From Rhodobacteraceae bacterium UBA6796 (GTDB lineage: Bacteria; Pseudomonadota; Alphaproteobacteria; Rhodobacterales; Rhodobacteraceae), in the NCBI GenBank assembly GCA_002452815.1, contig DKFM01000003.1, forward strand, positions 124,001 through 188,000: 64,000 nt of DNA, in the 5' to 3' direction. How positions within the stretch are numbered: position 1 is the stretch's first letter; the number at the start of each line of letters is the position of its first letter. Shown in pieces: positions 8,545 to 16,170 of the stretch. A program made the position numbers and the translations under genes. Below the pieces are notes generated by a model. It did no database searches. It saw only the letters and a list, made by a program, of their open reading frames with translations, and was not told where the DNA came from.

Positions 8545-9603
8545 TTAGCGCAGCGGGTCGGTGTAGTCGTGCACGCCGCCCTGCCAGTCGGTCACTCGCC
8601 ACCGCCCCGGGGCCGTGCCGGGGGTGAAGTGATCGGCCGTGATCGGCACCTTGCCAAACCCGCCCGGGATGTCGAGCACATAGGTCGGCAGCGCGGTGCC
8701 CGACAGATGGCCGCGCAGCGCGGCCATCAATGCGCGTCCCTCGGCAATCGTGGTGCGGAAATGGCTGGTGCCGCGCGCCAGATCGCAGTGGTGCAGGTAA
8801 TAGGGTTTGACCCGCACCGCCAGCAGGGCGCGGAACAGGTCGCTCAGCGCGGCGACCGTGTCATTCACCCCGCGCAGCAGCACCGATTGCGACAGAAGCG
8901 GCACGCCGGCCTGCGCCAGTCGCGCGAGCGCGGCGCGGGCCTCGGGCACCAGTTCCTGCGCGTGATTGGTATGCACCACCAGCCAGACGGTCGGTCGCGC
9001 GGCGGCCAGCGTGTCCACCAGCGCGGGTGTGAGGCGTTCGGGGGCAACCACCGGAACGCGGGTATGCAGCCGCACCAGCGCGACGTGATCCATCGTGCCG
9101 AGCCGCGCCAGCACATCGCCCAGCCGCCGGGCCGACAGGGTCAGCGGGTCGCCGCCGGTCAGGATCACCTCGCGGATCGCGGGGGTTGCGGCGATATAGT
9201 CCAGCGCGCGCGCCAGATCGGGGGCGGGCAGCGGGCCGGTCTCGCCCACGGTTTCACGCCGGAAGCAGAAGCGGCAATAGACATCGCAGGTCTTGGTGAT
9301 GTGCACGATGACCCGGTCGGGGTAGCGATGCGTCAGCCCGGGCACCGGAGAATGGGCGGCATCGCCGATCGGATCGAGCAATTCTTCGGGCCGGGTGGTC
9401 AGCTCGGCCACGTCGGGCACGAATTGCGCGGCCACCGGATCGCCGGGCGTGGCAATCGCATCCTGCATCGCCGGGGTCACGCGGATACGGAATTCGGCCG
9501 CGACCCGGTCGAGCGCGGGCAGATCGGCGGCGCGCACCAGATCGTGGCGCAAAAGATCTGCGGTCTGCGTCAGGGCACGAGAGGGAAGCGATGCATCGGT
9601 CAT
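8545..9603 (-). CDS. KamA-like radical SAM protein (lysine 2,3-aminomutase family)
   Basis: Radical SAM/PLP enzyme of 352 residues. The cluster motif CDVYCRFCFRR (CxxxCxxC) is followed by LTGGDPLTL, SQSVLLRGVND and the KPYYLHHCDLARGTSHF segment of lysine aminomutases. It is shorter than clostridial KamA and closer in size to EpmB, which makes beta-lysine for elongation factor P modification. The ATG at 9603 leaves 32 nt to uvrC; a TTG further upstream would add 12 Arg-rich residues and is unlikely. No efp or epmA gene is in the window, so EF-P modification is a family-level guess. Confidence 0.88.
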   Translation of the reverse strand: MTDASLPSRALTQTADLLRHDLVRAADLPALDRVAAEFRIRVTPAMQDAIATPGDPVAAQFVPDVAELTTRPEELLDPIGDAAHSPVPGLTHRYPDRVIVHITKTCDVYCRFCFRRETVGETGPLPAPDLARALDYIAATPAIREVILTGGDPLTLSARRLGDVLARLGTMDHVALVRLHTRVPVVAPERLTPALVDTLAAARPTVWLVVHTNHAQELVPEARAALARLAQAGVPLLSQSVLLRGVNDTVAALSDLFRALLAVRVKPYYLHHCDLARGTSHFRTTIAEGRALMAALRGHLSGTALPTYVLDIPGGFGKVPITADHFTPGTAPGRWRVTDWQGGVHDYTDPLR

Positions 9604-9635
9604 GCGCCGCGCGCTACGCCGCCCCGGCCCGCGCG

Positions 9636-11534
9636 TCAAGTTTTGTCGTTGAAGAAGTTCCAGATCGTTTCGGCCATCGCCTGACTGATGCCCGGCGCTT
9701 CGGTCAGATCGGTGATGCCCGCCCGGCTGACCGCCTTGGCCGAGCCGAAATGCGCCAGCAATGCGCGTTTGCGGGTGGCGCCGATGCCGGGGATTTCATC
9801 CAGCGGGTTGGCCATGGTGGCCTTGGCGCGCTTGGCGCGATGCGCGCCGATCGCCCAGCGGTGAGCCTCGTCGCGCAGGCGCTGGATGTAATAGAGAACC
9901 GGGTCCTGCCGCTGCAGCGCGAAGGGGCGCGCACCGATGCGGTGGAATTCCTCTTTGCCGTGGTCGCGGTCGATGCCCTTGGCCACGCCCACCATCGGAA
10001 TGTCGCTGACGCCCATCTGGGCCATGATTTCCGCCACCGCCGAAACCTGCCCCGCGCCACCGTCGATCAGCAGCAGGTCGGGCCAGTGGTCGCCCTTGCG
10101 ATCCGGGTCTTCCTTGATCAACCGTCCGAAACGCCGGGTCATCACCTCTTTCATCATGCCGAAGTCGTCGCCCGGGGTCAGATCCTCGCCCTTGATGTTC
10201 CATTTGCGATACTGGCTTTTGATCAGCCCTTCGGGGCCAGCCACGACCATGCCGCCCACCGCATGCGCGCCTTGGATATGCGAGTTGTCGTAGATCTCGA
10301 TCCGCCGGGGCGGGGCAGGCAGTCCGAAGGCCTGCGCCACGCCTTCCAGCAGCCGGGCCTGCGCCGCGGATTCCGACATTCGCCGTCCAAGGCTTTCGCG
10401 CGCATTGCGCAGCGCGTTTTCCACCAGTTCGGCCTTTTCGCCCCGCTGCGGCACGGCAATCTCGACCCGCCGCCCGGCGCGGGCCGACAGCAGATCGACC
10501 ATCAGATCCTCGTCCTCGATCGGGTGGCTCAGCAGCAGCAGGCGCGGCGGTTCCTTGTCATCGTAGAACTGCGCCAGAAACGCCTCCAGCACCTCGGGCG
10601 CCTCGGCCCCCGATCCGGTGCGGGGATAGAAATCGTGGTTGCCCCAGCTTTGATGCGCGCGGATGAAGAACACCTGCACGCAGGCCTGCCCGCCTTCCAT
10701 ATGCAGCGCGATCACATCGGCCTCGGCCACGCCGCGCGGGTTGATGCCCTGGCTTTGCTGCACATTGGTCAGCGCGCCGATTCGGTCGCGCAGGGCGGCG
10801 GCGCGTTCATATTCCATCGCCTCGGAGGCGGCCATCATCTCGGCGGCGAGTTCCTTCTGGATCGTCGTCGATTTGCCTTCCAGAAACCGCTGCGCATCCT
10901 CGACCGTGCGGGCATAGTCCGCCTCGGAGATCCGGCCCACGCAAGGGGCCGAGCAGCGCTTGATCTGGAATTGCAGGCAGGGCCGGGTGCGCGCGGCAAA
11001 GACCGCGTCCGAGCAGTTGCGCAGCTGGAACACCCGTTCCAGATGGTTCAGCGTGCGGTTGACCGCACTGGCCGAGGCGAAGGGTCCGAAATAGGCGCCC
11101 TTCACGGTGCGCGCCCCGCGATGCTTGCGGATCATCGGGAACGGGTGGTCCTGCGGGATGACGATATAGGGGAAGCTTTTGTCGTCGCGCAGCAGCACGT
11201 TGTAGCGCGGCTTCAACTGCTTGATGAGGTTCTGTTCCAGCAGCAGCGCCTCGGTCTCGGTCCGGGTCGTCAGAAACATCATGTAAGAGGTTTCCGAGAT
11301 CATCCGCGCGATCCGCCCCGAATGCCCCGAGGGGCGCGCATAGTTCGACACCCGCGCCTTCAGATTGCGCGCCTTGCCGACATACAGCACCTCTTGCGCG
11401 GCATTCAGCATCCGGTAGACGCCGGGCGAGCCGTCAAGCCGGGTGACGTAATCCGCGATCAGCGCATGGCCTTTCAGCCGCGGCGCGGGGGCGCCGGGTT
11501 CTGGCGTGTCGGACGGGGAGGGCGCGTCAGTCAT
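9636..11534 (-). CDS. uvrC: Excinuclease ABC subunit C
   Basis: Makes the dual incisions in UvrABC nucleotide excision repair. The 632-residue protein has an N-terminal GIY-YIG nuclease domain (GVYRML and [16 protein letters not shown], about residues 38-65), a central UVR motif (about 210-245) and the RNase H-like C-terminal nuclease domain ([17 protein letters not shown] and LLIDGGAGQ). Tandem helix-hairpin-helix motifs close the protein ([20 protein letters not shown]). It is the first gene after an AT-rich gap, so its promoter should lie there. I saw no GTTC-N7-GTTC LexA site. Confidence 0.97.
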   Translation of the reverse strand: MTDAPSPSDTPEPGAPAPRLKGHALIADYVTRLDGSPGVYRMLNAAQEVLYVGKARNLKARVSNYARPSGHSGRIARMISETSYMMFLTTRTETEALLLEQNLIKQLKPRYNVLLRDDKSFPYIVIPQDHPFPMIRKHRGARTVKGAYFGPFASASAVNRTLNHLERVFQLRNCSDAVFAARTRPCLQFQIKRCSAPCVGRISEADYARTVEDAQRFLEGKSTTIQKELAAEMMAASEAMEYERAAALRDRIGALTNVQQSQGINPRGVAEADVIALHMEGGQACVQVFFIRAHQSWGNHDFYPRTGSGAEAPEVLEAFLAQFYDDKEPPRLLLLSHPIEDEDLMVDLLSARAGRRVEIAVPQRGEKAELVENALRNARESLGRRMSESAAQARLLEGVAQAFGLPAPPRRIEIYDNSHIQGAHAVGGMVVAGPEGLIKSQYRKWNIKGEDLTPGDDFGMMKEVMTRRFGRLIKEDPDRKGDHWPDLLLIDGGAGQVSAVAEIMAQMGVSDIPMVGVAKGIDRDHGKEEFHRIGARPFALQRQDPVLYYIQRLRDEAHRWAIGAHRAKRAKATMANPLDEIPGIGATRKRALLAHFGSAKAVSRAGITDLTEAPGISQAMAETIWNFFNDKT

Positions 11535-11618
11535 CTTTACCTTTTGTTAACGCTTCGATTCCCGGTGGCGCTGCAACGTCGGAGGGACGAGTTCAAGTGT
11601 AAACCTGTCCACGGTTTC

Positions 11619-11627
11619 TGTGGATAA
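11619..11627 (-). promoter_or_regulatory. Perfect DnaA box
   Basis: Minus strand reads TTATCCACA, the exact consensus R-box. A near-box in inverted orientation (CTGTCCAC) ends 6 nt to its left, so the two share TCCAC/GTGGA arms and could form a small stem. Confidence 0.55.
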
Positions 11628-11777
11628 CTCTGTTGGAAAGATTTGGGCAGTGCGGATTTTTCCTTGTTTTGTGCCGGGTTTGTTGATGTGCCTGTTTTTT
11701 GTGCGAAATTGTAACATATTGCAAATAAACGATAATTTTTTACGCCTGTGACAACCCACTGATTCAATTAAGGAAAT

Positions 11778-11795
11778 CGTAACACTTTTGTTACG
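11778..11795. repeat. Palindrome CGTAAC-N6-GTTACG
   Basis: Perfect 6-bp inverted repeat with a 6-nt spacer (ACTTTT). Its left arm overlaps the TTAA-N7-GTAAC CtrA-like sequence. The geometry suits an operator for a dimeric regulator; the protein is unknown. Confidence 0.5.
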
Positions 11796-11841
11796 CCGTG
11801 ATGCAGCGTGGACAACTTGTCGCTGGGTAACCTGCCCGGAG

Positions 11842-12618
11842 CTATTCACGGCCCTGAACATCGGGGGTTTTCCAGCCCAGATGCTGGCCGCCATCGACGC
11901 ACAGCAACTGGCCGGTGACTGCGGGGGCGTCCAGAAAATACCCCAGTGCGGCACAGACATCGTCGGGGTCCGCCCCGCGCTCCAGCACGGTCGCGGCGCG
12001 TTGCCGGGCAAAGGCTTCTGCGGTTTGATGCGTGCCTTGCAGGGTCGGCCCGGGGCCGATCGCGTTGACGCGGATGTCAGGCGCCAGCGCCTGCGCGGCG
12101 GTGCGGGTCAGGGCCCAAAGCCCCATCTTGGCCAGGGTGTAGGACATGAATTCGGGCGTCAGCTTGTGAACGCGCTGGTCGATCATGTTCACGACCAGCC
12201 CCCGCGCGCGCGGCTCGGGTCCGGTGCGATCGGCGGGCGGCACCTGCGCGGCAAAGTCCTGCGTCAGCACGAAAGGCGCGCGCAGGTTCGATTCGAAATG
12301 CCGGTCCCAGCTGATGCGGGTGGCGGTGCGGATGGTGTCATATTCGAAGATCGAGGCGTTGTTGACCAGCACATCCAGCGGGCCCCCCAGGGCATCCGTC
12401 GCGCGCGCGATCAGGGTGGCGGTCTGCGCCTCGTCCAGCAGGTCGGCGGCCAGGGTCACGGCCCGCACGCCCAGGGCGCGCGCGTCGGCTGCGGTCGCTT
12501 CGGCGGCCTCTGCCGAACCGTGGTAGTGAATTGCCACGTCATATCCGCGCCCGGCCAGATAGAGCGTCATTGCCCGCCCAAGCCGTTTTGCCGCCCCGGT
12601 GATCAGTGCCTGCGCCAT
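11842..12618 (-). CDS. Pteridine-reductase-like SDR (FolM/PTR1 type)
   Basis: NAD(P)H-dependent short-chain dehydrogenase of 258 residues. The cofactor motif is TGAAKRLGRAMT, with the Arg in the TGxxxRxG pattern typical of pteridine reductases, and NNAS follows near residue 88. In place of the classical Ser, an Asp (in VNMIDQR) precedes the Tyr of YTLAK by exactly 13 residues. This is the Asp-Tyr-Lys arrangement of Leishmania PTR1 (Asp181, Tyr194, Lys198). Reduction of dihydropterins is therefore more likely than alcohol oxidation. It is the last gene of the run from sppA through the Na+/Ca2+ exchanger. Confidence 0.85.
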   Translation of the reverse strand: MAQALITGAAKRLGRAMTLYLAGRGYDVAIHYHGSAEAAEATAADARALGVRAVTLAADLLDEAQTATLIARATDALGGPLDVLVNNASIFEYDTIRTATRISWDRHFESNLRAPFVLTQDFAAQVPPADRTGPEPRARGLVVNMIDQRVHKLTPEFMSYTLAKMGLWALTRTAAQALAPDIRVNAIGPGPTLQGTHQTAEAFARQRAATVLERGADPDDVCAALGYFLDAPAVTGQLLCVDGGQHLGWKTPDVQGRE

Positions 12619-12621
12619 CGT

Positions 12622-13596
12622 TCACACCTTGTCCGCCGTCATCAGAATGATGACATAGGCCACATAGATGCCGGTGAAGCCGATGCCGATCAACCGTCGG
12701 AACGACCAGCGATAGAAGATGAAGGGCGCGATCAGCAGTGCCGCCCCCAGCATCACCCAAAGGTCGAGGTGCAGCATCGAGGCGGGCACCGGCATCCGCC
12801 CGAACAGGCCGGCCACGCCGATGATGCACAGCAGGTTGAAGATGTTCGACCCGATCACGTTGCCCAGGGCCACATCCGCCCGCCCCCTGATCGCGGCCGT
12901 GATCGAGGTTGCAAGTTCGGGCAACGAGGTGCCAACGGCAACCAGCGTCAGCCCGATCACCGCCTCGGAAATCCCGAAGGCGCGGGCAACGGAACTGGCA
13001 CCCTCGACCAGAAATCCGGCCCCCAGCGGCAGGCCGATCAGCCCCAGCAGGATATAGGCCGCGATCCGGCGCCAATCCAGGTGCAGATCGGCGCCCTCGA
13101 TCTCTTCAGCGGCGGTGTCGACTGCGTCTTCCGCGCGTTCGGCGCGATGGGCCAGCGCTTCGCGGATCTGCCGCGTCAGGATCAGCGCCAGCGCCCCCAG
13201 CAGCACCAGTGCGTGCGGCCAGCCGACCGGCCCCATGAAGCACAGCAGGATGAACAGCAAGCTGGCGCCCAGCATGATCAGATAGCTTTCGCGCAGATCC
13301 TGTTCATGGGTGTGGATGACCGAGATAATGGCGGGGATGCCCAGCACCAGCAGGATATTGGCGGTGTTCGATCCGATCACATTGCCCAGTGCAATGGCAG
13401 GCGTTCCGTTCAGAACGGCGGCGACCGACACCATCATTTCCGGCGCCGAGGTGCCGAAGGCCACCACCGTCAGCCCGACGATCAGCGCCGGGATGCCCAG
13501 CTGCAGCGACAGGTTGACCGCGCCCTTGACCAGCAGGTCACCGGCAATCACCAGCAGGCCAAGACCGGCCGCGATCAGAAACAGATCCCAGAGCAC
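12622..13596 (-). CDS. Na+/Ca2+ exchanger family antiporter (YrbG type)
   Basis: Inner-membrane cation antiporter of 324 residues with two inverted homologous halves of about five helices each. The alpha-repeat signatures are VVAFGTSAPEMMVS / ALGNVIGSNTANILL in the first half and LVAVGTSLPELATS / ALGNVIGSNIFNLL in the second. An acidic cytoplasmic loop (about residues 148-168) separates the halves. The start is GTG at 13596, immediately adjacent to the TAG stop of the upstream 59-aa gene, which indicates coupling. Ion specificity is not proven. Confidence 0.93.
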   Translation of the reverse strand: MLWDLFLIAAGLGLLVIAGDLLVKGAVNLSLQLGIPALIVGLTVVAFGTSAPEMMVSVAAVLNGTPAIALGNVIGSNTANILLVLGIPAIISVIHTHEQDLRESYLIMLGASLLFILLCFMGPVGWPHALVLLGALALILTRQIREALAHRAERAEDAVDTAAEEIEGADLHLDWRRIAAYILLGLIGLPLGAGFLVEGASSVARAFGISEAVIGLTLVAVGTSLPELATSITAAIRGRADVALGNVIGSNIFNLLCIIGVAGLFGRMPVPASMLHLDLWVMLGAALLIAPFIFYRWSFRRLIGIGFTGIYVAYVIILMTADKV

Positions 13597-13776
13597 CTAT
13601 GCCCCCTTGTTCTTGCAGGGGCAGGGCCCCGATCCGATTTTCGGGCGTCCGCAGCTGGGGCAGCGTCCCGCCACGCGCCGGGCGCCGGGGCGCTTGAGGC
13701 CGGGCAGGCGCAGCTTGCCGAAGATCGCCAGCACCGCCATCACCACCAGAAACAGGGTCATTCCCTTGATCAGCAT
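13597..13776 (-). CDS. 59-aa membrane peptide with C-terminal zinc-ribbon-like cysteines
   Basis: Small protein reading MLIKGMTLFLVVMAVLAIFG at the N-terminus (one transmembrane helix). A basic linker rich in Arg/Lys follows, then CPSCGRPKIG and CPCKNKGA, i.e. CxxC plus CxC, a plausible zinc site. It starts 3 nt after the sppA stop codon and its TAG abuts the GTG of the exchanger gene, so it sits squarely in the operon. The spacing and the organised domain structure argue for a real gene. Function unknown. Confidence 0.75.
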   Translation of the reverse strand: MLIKGMTLFLVVMAVLAIFGKLRLPGLKRPGARRVAGRCPSCGRPKIGSGPCPCKNKGA

Positions 13777-13779
13777 GGA

Positions 13780-14601
13780 TTACAGCCCGAAGCGCGCCCA
13801 AAGCGCGCGTTCCTCTGCCGCCTCGATCACCGCACCGGCCGCGTCGGCGCCAAAGCGGGCGCCAAAGCGGCGCAGCCACGGCTGCCGCAGGCCGTAAGGG
13901 ATGAAGCGCACCTTGTCGCCATAAAGCGATTTGAGCTTTGGCACCGCATGTGCCACGCCGTCGATCAGCCCGATCTCCACCGCCTGCCTGCCGGTCCAGA
14001 CATCTCCGGTGAACAGATCGGCCTCGCCGTTCAGTCGCGCACCACGCCGGGCAACGACATGGGACTTGAAGGCCAGATGCATGTCTTCCAGCAGCCGGGT
14101 CAGCCGGGCCACATCCTCGGGCTTTTCCGGGCGGAACGGGTCCATGAAGCTTTTCGCACCCCCGGCGGTATGCACCCGCCGCTCGACCCCGTATTTGTCG
14201 ATCAGCCCCTGCAGCCCGAAGCCCGCCGAGATCACCCCGATCGAGCCCACGATCGAGGTCGCGTCGGCCCAGATGTCATCGGCAGCACAGGCCAGCCAAT
14301 AGCCCCCGGAGGCGGCCACGTCCTCGACAAAGGCATGCACGGGCAGCCCGGTTTCCTCGGCCAGCCGCCGGATGCGCGCGGCGATCAGCGAGCTTTGCAC
14401 CGGAGAGCCGCCGGGCGAATTGACGATCAGCGCCACGGCGCAGGGTTTGCCGCGTTTGAAGGCGCGCTCGATCAGGGGCCCGAGCGCGGCATCCGACAGG
14501 CCCTGTGCGCCCGGACGGGTGGCGCCGATCGCACCTTGCAGCCGGATCACGGCCACGCGCGGGGCCTTGCGGCCAAAAGGGAGGAGGCGATTGAAATCCA
14601 T
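13780..14601 (-). CDS. sppA: S49 family signal peptide peptidase (SppA/SohB-like)
   Basis: Short-form S49 serine protease of 273 residues that would digest released signal peptides or other membrane-associated substrates. The core motifs are LIVNSPGGSP (about residue 65), EDVAASGGYWLACAADDI with the nucleophile Ser in AASGGYW, and SIVGSIGVISAGF. ATG 14601 gives the natural start. No clear signal anchor is visible at the N-terminus (MDFNRLLPFGRKAPRVAVI), so membrane association would need to come from elsewhere. It heads the operon sppA, 59-aa peptide, exchanger, SDR. Confidence 0.9.
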   Translation of the reverse strand: MDFNRLLPFGRKAPRVAVIRLQGAIGATRPGAQGLSDAALGPLIERAFKRGKPCAVALIVNSPGGSPVQSSLIAARIRRLAEETGLPVHAFVEDVAASGGYWLACAADDIWADATSIVGSIGVISAGFGLQGLIDKYGVERRVHTAGGAKSFMDPFRPEKPEDVARLTRLLEDMHLAFKSHVVARRGARLNGEADLFTGDVWTGRQAVEIGLIDGVAHAVPKLKSLYGDKVRFIPYGLRQPWLRRFGARFGADAAGAVIEAAEERALWARFGL

Positions 14602-14696
14602 GGCTCCGATGTAGGGGGTCCGTTGCAGGGGAACAAGCCGCAGCCGGGGGCTTTGTCGGATTTGAGCGGGGTTTTTCGGAAGAGCGTGGAAATTGA

Positions 14697-14716
14697 GTAT
14701 TTTTGCCAAGAAGAAG
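14697..14716. repeat. Isolated half-unit related to the convergent-end repeat
   Basis: GTATTTTTGCCAAGAAGAAG resembles the arm ATATTTATGCCAAGCTGAAAG at 7077-7097. Unlike the other copies it lies between divergent genes (sppA and the LysR gene) and lacks the G/C hairpin. Confidence 0.45.
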
Positions 14717-14757
14717 CAGCACTGGCGCGCGCAATTCGGGCGCGTTAGCGTGGGGCC

Positions 14758-15627
14758 ATGATCGAGAAGCTCGAGATGTTCATGGTTCTGGCGCGCGAGG
14801 GGCATTTCGGCCGCGCGGCGGTGGCCTATGGTGTGACCCAGCCGACGCTGAGTTCCGCGATCCGGTCGCTGGAGGAAAGCCTGGGCGTGCAACTGGTGTT
14901 TCGCGGCGCGCGGTATCAGGGGCTGACGCCCGAGGGGCAGCAGGTGCTGGATCATGCACGCCGGATCGTCGGCGAGGCGCGCGCGTTGCAAGACGAGATG
15001 CGGCAGGCGCGCCACGGTGTTGCGGGGCATCTGCGCATCGGCGTGATCCCGACTGCGCTGCCCCGGGTGGCGCGGCTGACGGCGCCCTATCTGGCGCGCA
15101 ACCGGGCGGCGCGGGTGACGGTGCTGTCACGCTCGTCTGCCGAGATCCGCGATGGGATCGCGGCGCAGGAACTGGATGCGGGCATCACCTATCTGGACGG
15201 GGCCGGGTTGGGCCGGGTCGATGAGGTCGGGCTGTGGACCGAACGCTATCGTCTGGTTGAGCGTGGCAGCGATGACGCGCCGCTGAACTGGGCCGAGGCG
15301 GCGGCGCGCCCGCTGTGCCTGCTGACGCCGGACATGCAGAACCGCCATCTGATCAACGCGCATCTGGCCGAGGCGGGCGCACAGGCCGCGCCGCGGGTGG
15401 AGTCGAATTCGACCATCGCGCTGCTTAGCCATGTGGCCACGGGGGATTGGGCCGCGATCCTGGCCGAGGCGCTGTGTGAAGGGTTCGCATTGCCGCCGGG
15501 GTGCGTCGCGCGGCCGCTGACTTCGCCAGATGCGCAGCATCGCGTCGGGCTGATCGTGGCGCATCGTCCGACCCATACGCCGAGCCTGCGCGCGTTGATT
15601 TCCGAGGCGCGCAGGGTGGCGGATTGA
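14758..15627 (+). CDS. LysR-type regulator of the formate dehydrogenase operon (putative FdsR)
   Basis: A 289-residue LTTR. The N-terminal winged helix-turn-helix is MIEKLEMFMVLAREGHFGRA followed by TQPTLSSAIRSLEESLG. The inducer-binding domain starts near residue 90 (HLRIGVIPTALP). It lies 90 bp upstream of fdsG in the same direction, the position expected for the operon-specific activator. A perfect 7-bp inverted repeat overlaps its stop codon and is the likely operator. Formate or a related metabolite as co-inducer is inferred from context only. Confidence 0.9.
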   Translation: MIEKLEMFMVLAREGHFGRAAVAYGVTQPTLSSAIRSLEESLGVQLVFRGARYQGLTPEGQQVLDHARRIVGEARALQDEMRQARHGVAGHLRIGVIPTALPRVARLTAPYLARNRAARVTVLSRSSAEIRDGIAAQELDAGITYLDGAGLGRVDEVGLWTERYRLVERGSDDAPLNWAEAAARPLCLLTPDMQNRHLINAHLAEAGAQAAPRVESNSTIALLSHVATGDWAAILAEALCEGFALPPGCVARPLTSPDAQHRVGLIVAHRPTHTPSLRALISEARRVAD

Positions 15628-15643
15628 TAGGCATACCCTATCA
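15625..15643. promoter_or_regulatory. LTTR-type operator upstream of fdsG
   Basis: TGATAGG-CATAC-CCTATCA: 7-bp perfect arms with a 5-nt spacer, containing the T-N11-A LysR core (TAGGCATACCCTA). A second half-site (CCCTATGATG, 15670-15679) lies between the putative -35 and -10. It begins at the stop codon of the LysR gene. Confidence 0.6.
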
Positions 15644-15661
15644 GGCAACGGTCCATGCGAA

Positions 15662-15690
15662 TTGATTTCCCTATGATGTCGCGTTAGCTG
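15662..15690 (+). promoter_or_regulatory. Weak predicted promoter of fdsGBACD
   Basis: TTGATT (15662-15667), 17-nt spacer, TAGCTG (15685-15690). The -10 is poor, as expected for an activator-dependent promoter, and the LTTR site lies about 20 bp upstream of the -35. Confidence 0.4.
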
Positions 15691-15717
15691 AATCCCAGCC
15701 ATTCCGGGAGAAGAGCC

Positions 15718-16170
15718 ATGTTCGACGCCGCGCGCCTGAGCGAGATTTTGCATGTCCATGCCGGGCGCGAAGGGCCGTTGCTGCCGATCCTGCACGATGT
15801 TCAGGCCGAATTCGGTCATATTCCCGATGCCGCGCTGGACCCGATCGCGGGTGCGCTGCGCCTGAGCCGGGCCGAGGTGGCGGGAGTTGTCGGCTTCTAT
15901 CACGATTTCCGCGCGGCCCCCGCTGGGCGCCATGTCATCAAGCTGTGCCGCGCCGAGGCCTGTCAGGCGATGGGCGGCGCGGGCGTGCAGGTGCGGCTGG
16001 AGGCGGCGCTTGGCCAGCGGCTGGGCGAGACGAAGAACGGCGTGACGCTGGAGGCGGTCTATTGTCTGGGGCTGTGCGCCAATGCGCCCGCCGCGATGGT
16101 CGACGACCGGCTGGTCGGGCGGCTGGACGGTGCCGCGGTGGATGCGCTGGTCGCGGAGGTTTCGGCATGA
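15718..16170 (+). CDS. fdsG: NAD+-dependent formate dehydrogenase gamma subunit
   Basis: NuoE-like [2Fe-2S] subunit of the cytoplasmic Mo-dependent formate dehydrogenase; it helps pass electrons between FdsB and FdsA. The 150-residue protein holds four cluster cysteines in LCRAEACQAMGG and VYCLGLCANAPAAM. The thioredoxin-like fold and length match complex I NuoE. Its stop codon overlaps the fdsB start as ATGA, and a GGGAGAAGAG ribosome-binding site precedes its ATG. First gene of fdsGBACD. Confidence 0.96.
   Translation: MFDAARLSEILHVHAGREGPLLPILHDVQAEFGHIPDAALDPIAGALRLSRAEVAGVVGFYHDFRAAPAGRHVIKLCRAEACQAMGGAGVQVRLEAALGQRLGETKNGVTLEAVYCLGLCANAPAAMVDDRLVGRLDGAAVDALVAEVSA

Larger units (their letters stand above)
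11535..11841. other. AT-rich intergenic region upstream of uvrC with DnaA-box-like sites
   Basis: This 307-bp gap has no plausible gene and is far richer in A+T than the rest of the window, especially 11640-11800. It contains a perfect DnaA box (11619-11627), two TGTCCAC-type near-boxes (11606-11612 plus strand; 11807-11815 minus strand), TTAA-N7-GTAAC at 11768-11783 (one mismatch from a CtrA site) and a perfect 6-6-6 palindrome at 11778-11795. It must hold the uvrC promoter. Whether it also acts in replication or cell-cycle control is open. Confidence 0.6.

Noticed and set aside
9604..9639. TTG 9639 as the start of the KamA-like gene
   Set aside because: Adds 12 Arg/Gly-rich residues that fall in the uvrC-kamA gap; ATG 9603 is the more natural start.
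11535..11841. A LexA (GTTC-N7-GTTC) operator upstream of uvrC
   Set aside because: GTTCAAGTGTAAACC at 11590-11605 has only one half-site; no second GTTC at the right spacing on either strand.
11535..11841. Calling the AT-rich gap the chromosomal origin
   Set aside because: Only one perfect DnaA box and none of the usual origin-flanking genes; kept as a regulatory candidate instead.
11788..14748. A 986-codon plus-strand frame opposite the SDR, antiporter and protease genes
   Set aside because: Low-complexity Gln/His/Arg/Gly translation, antisense to four recognisable proteins; a shadow of their codon usage.
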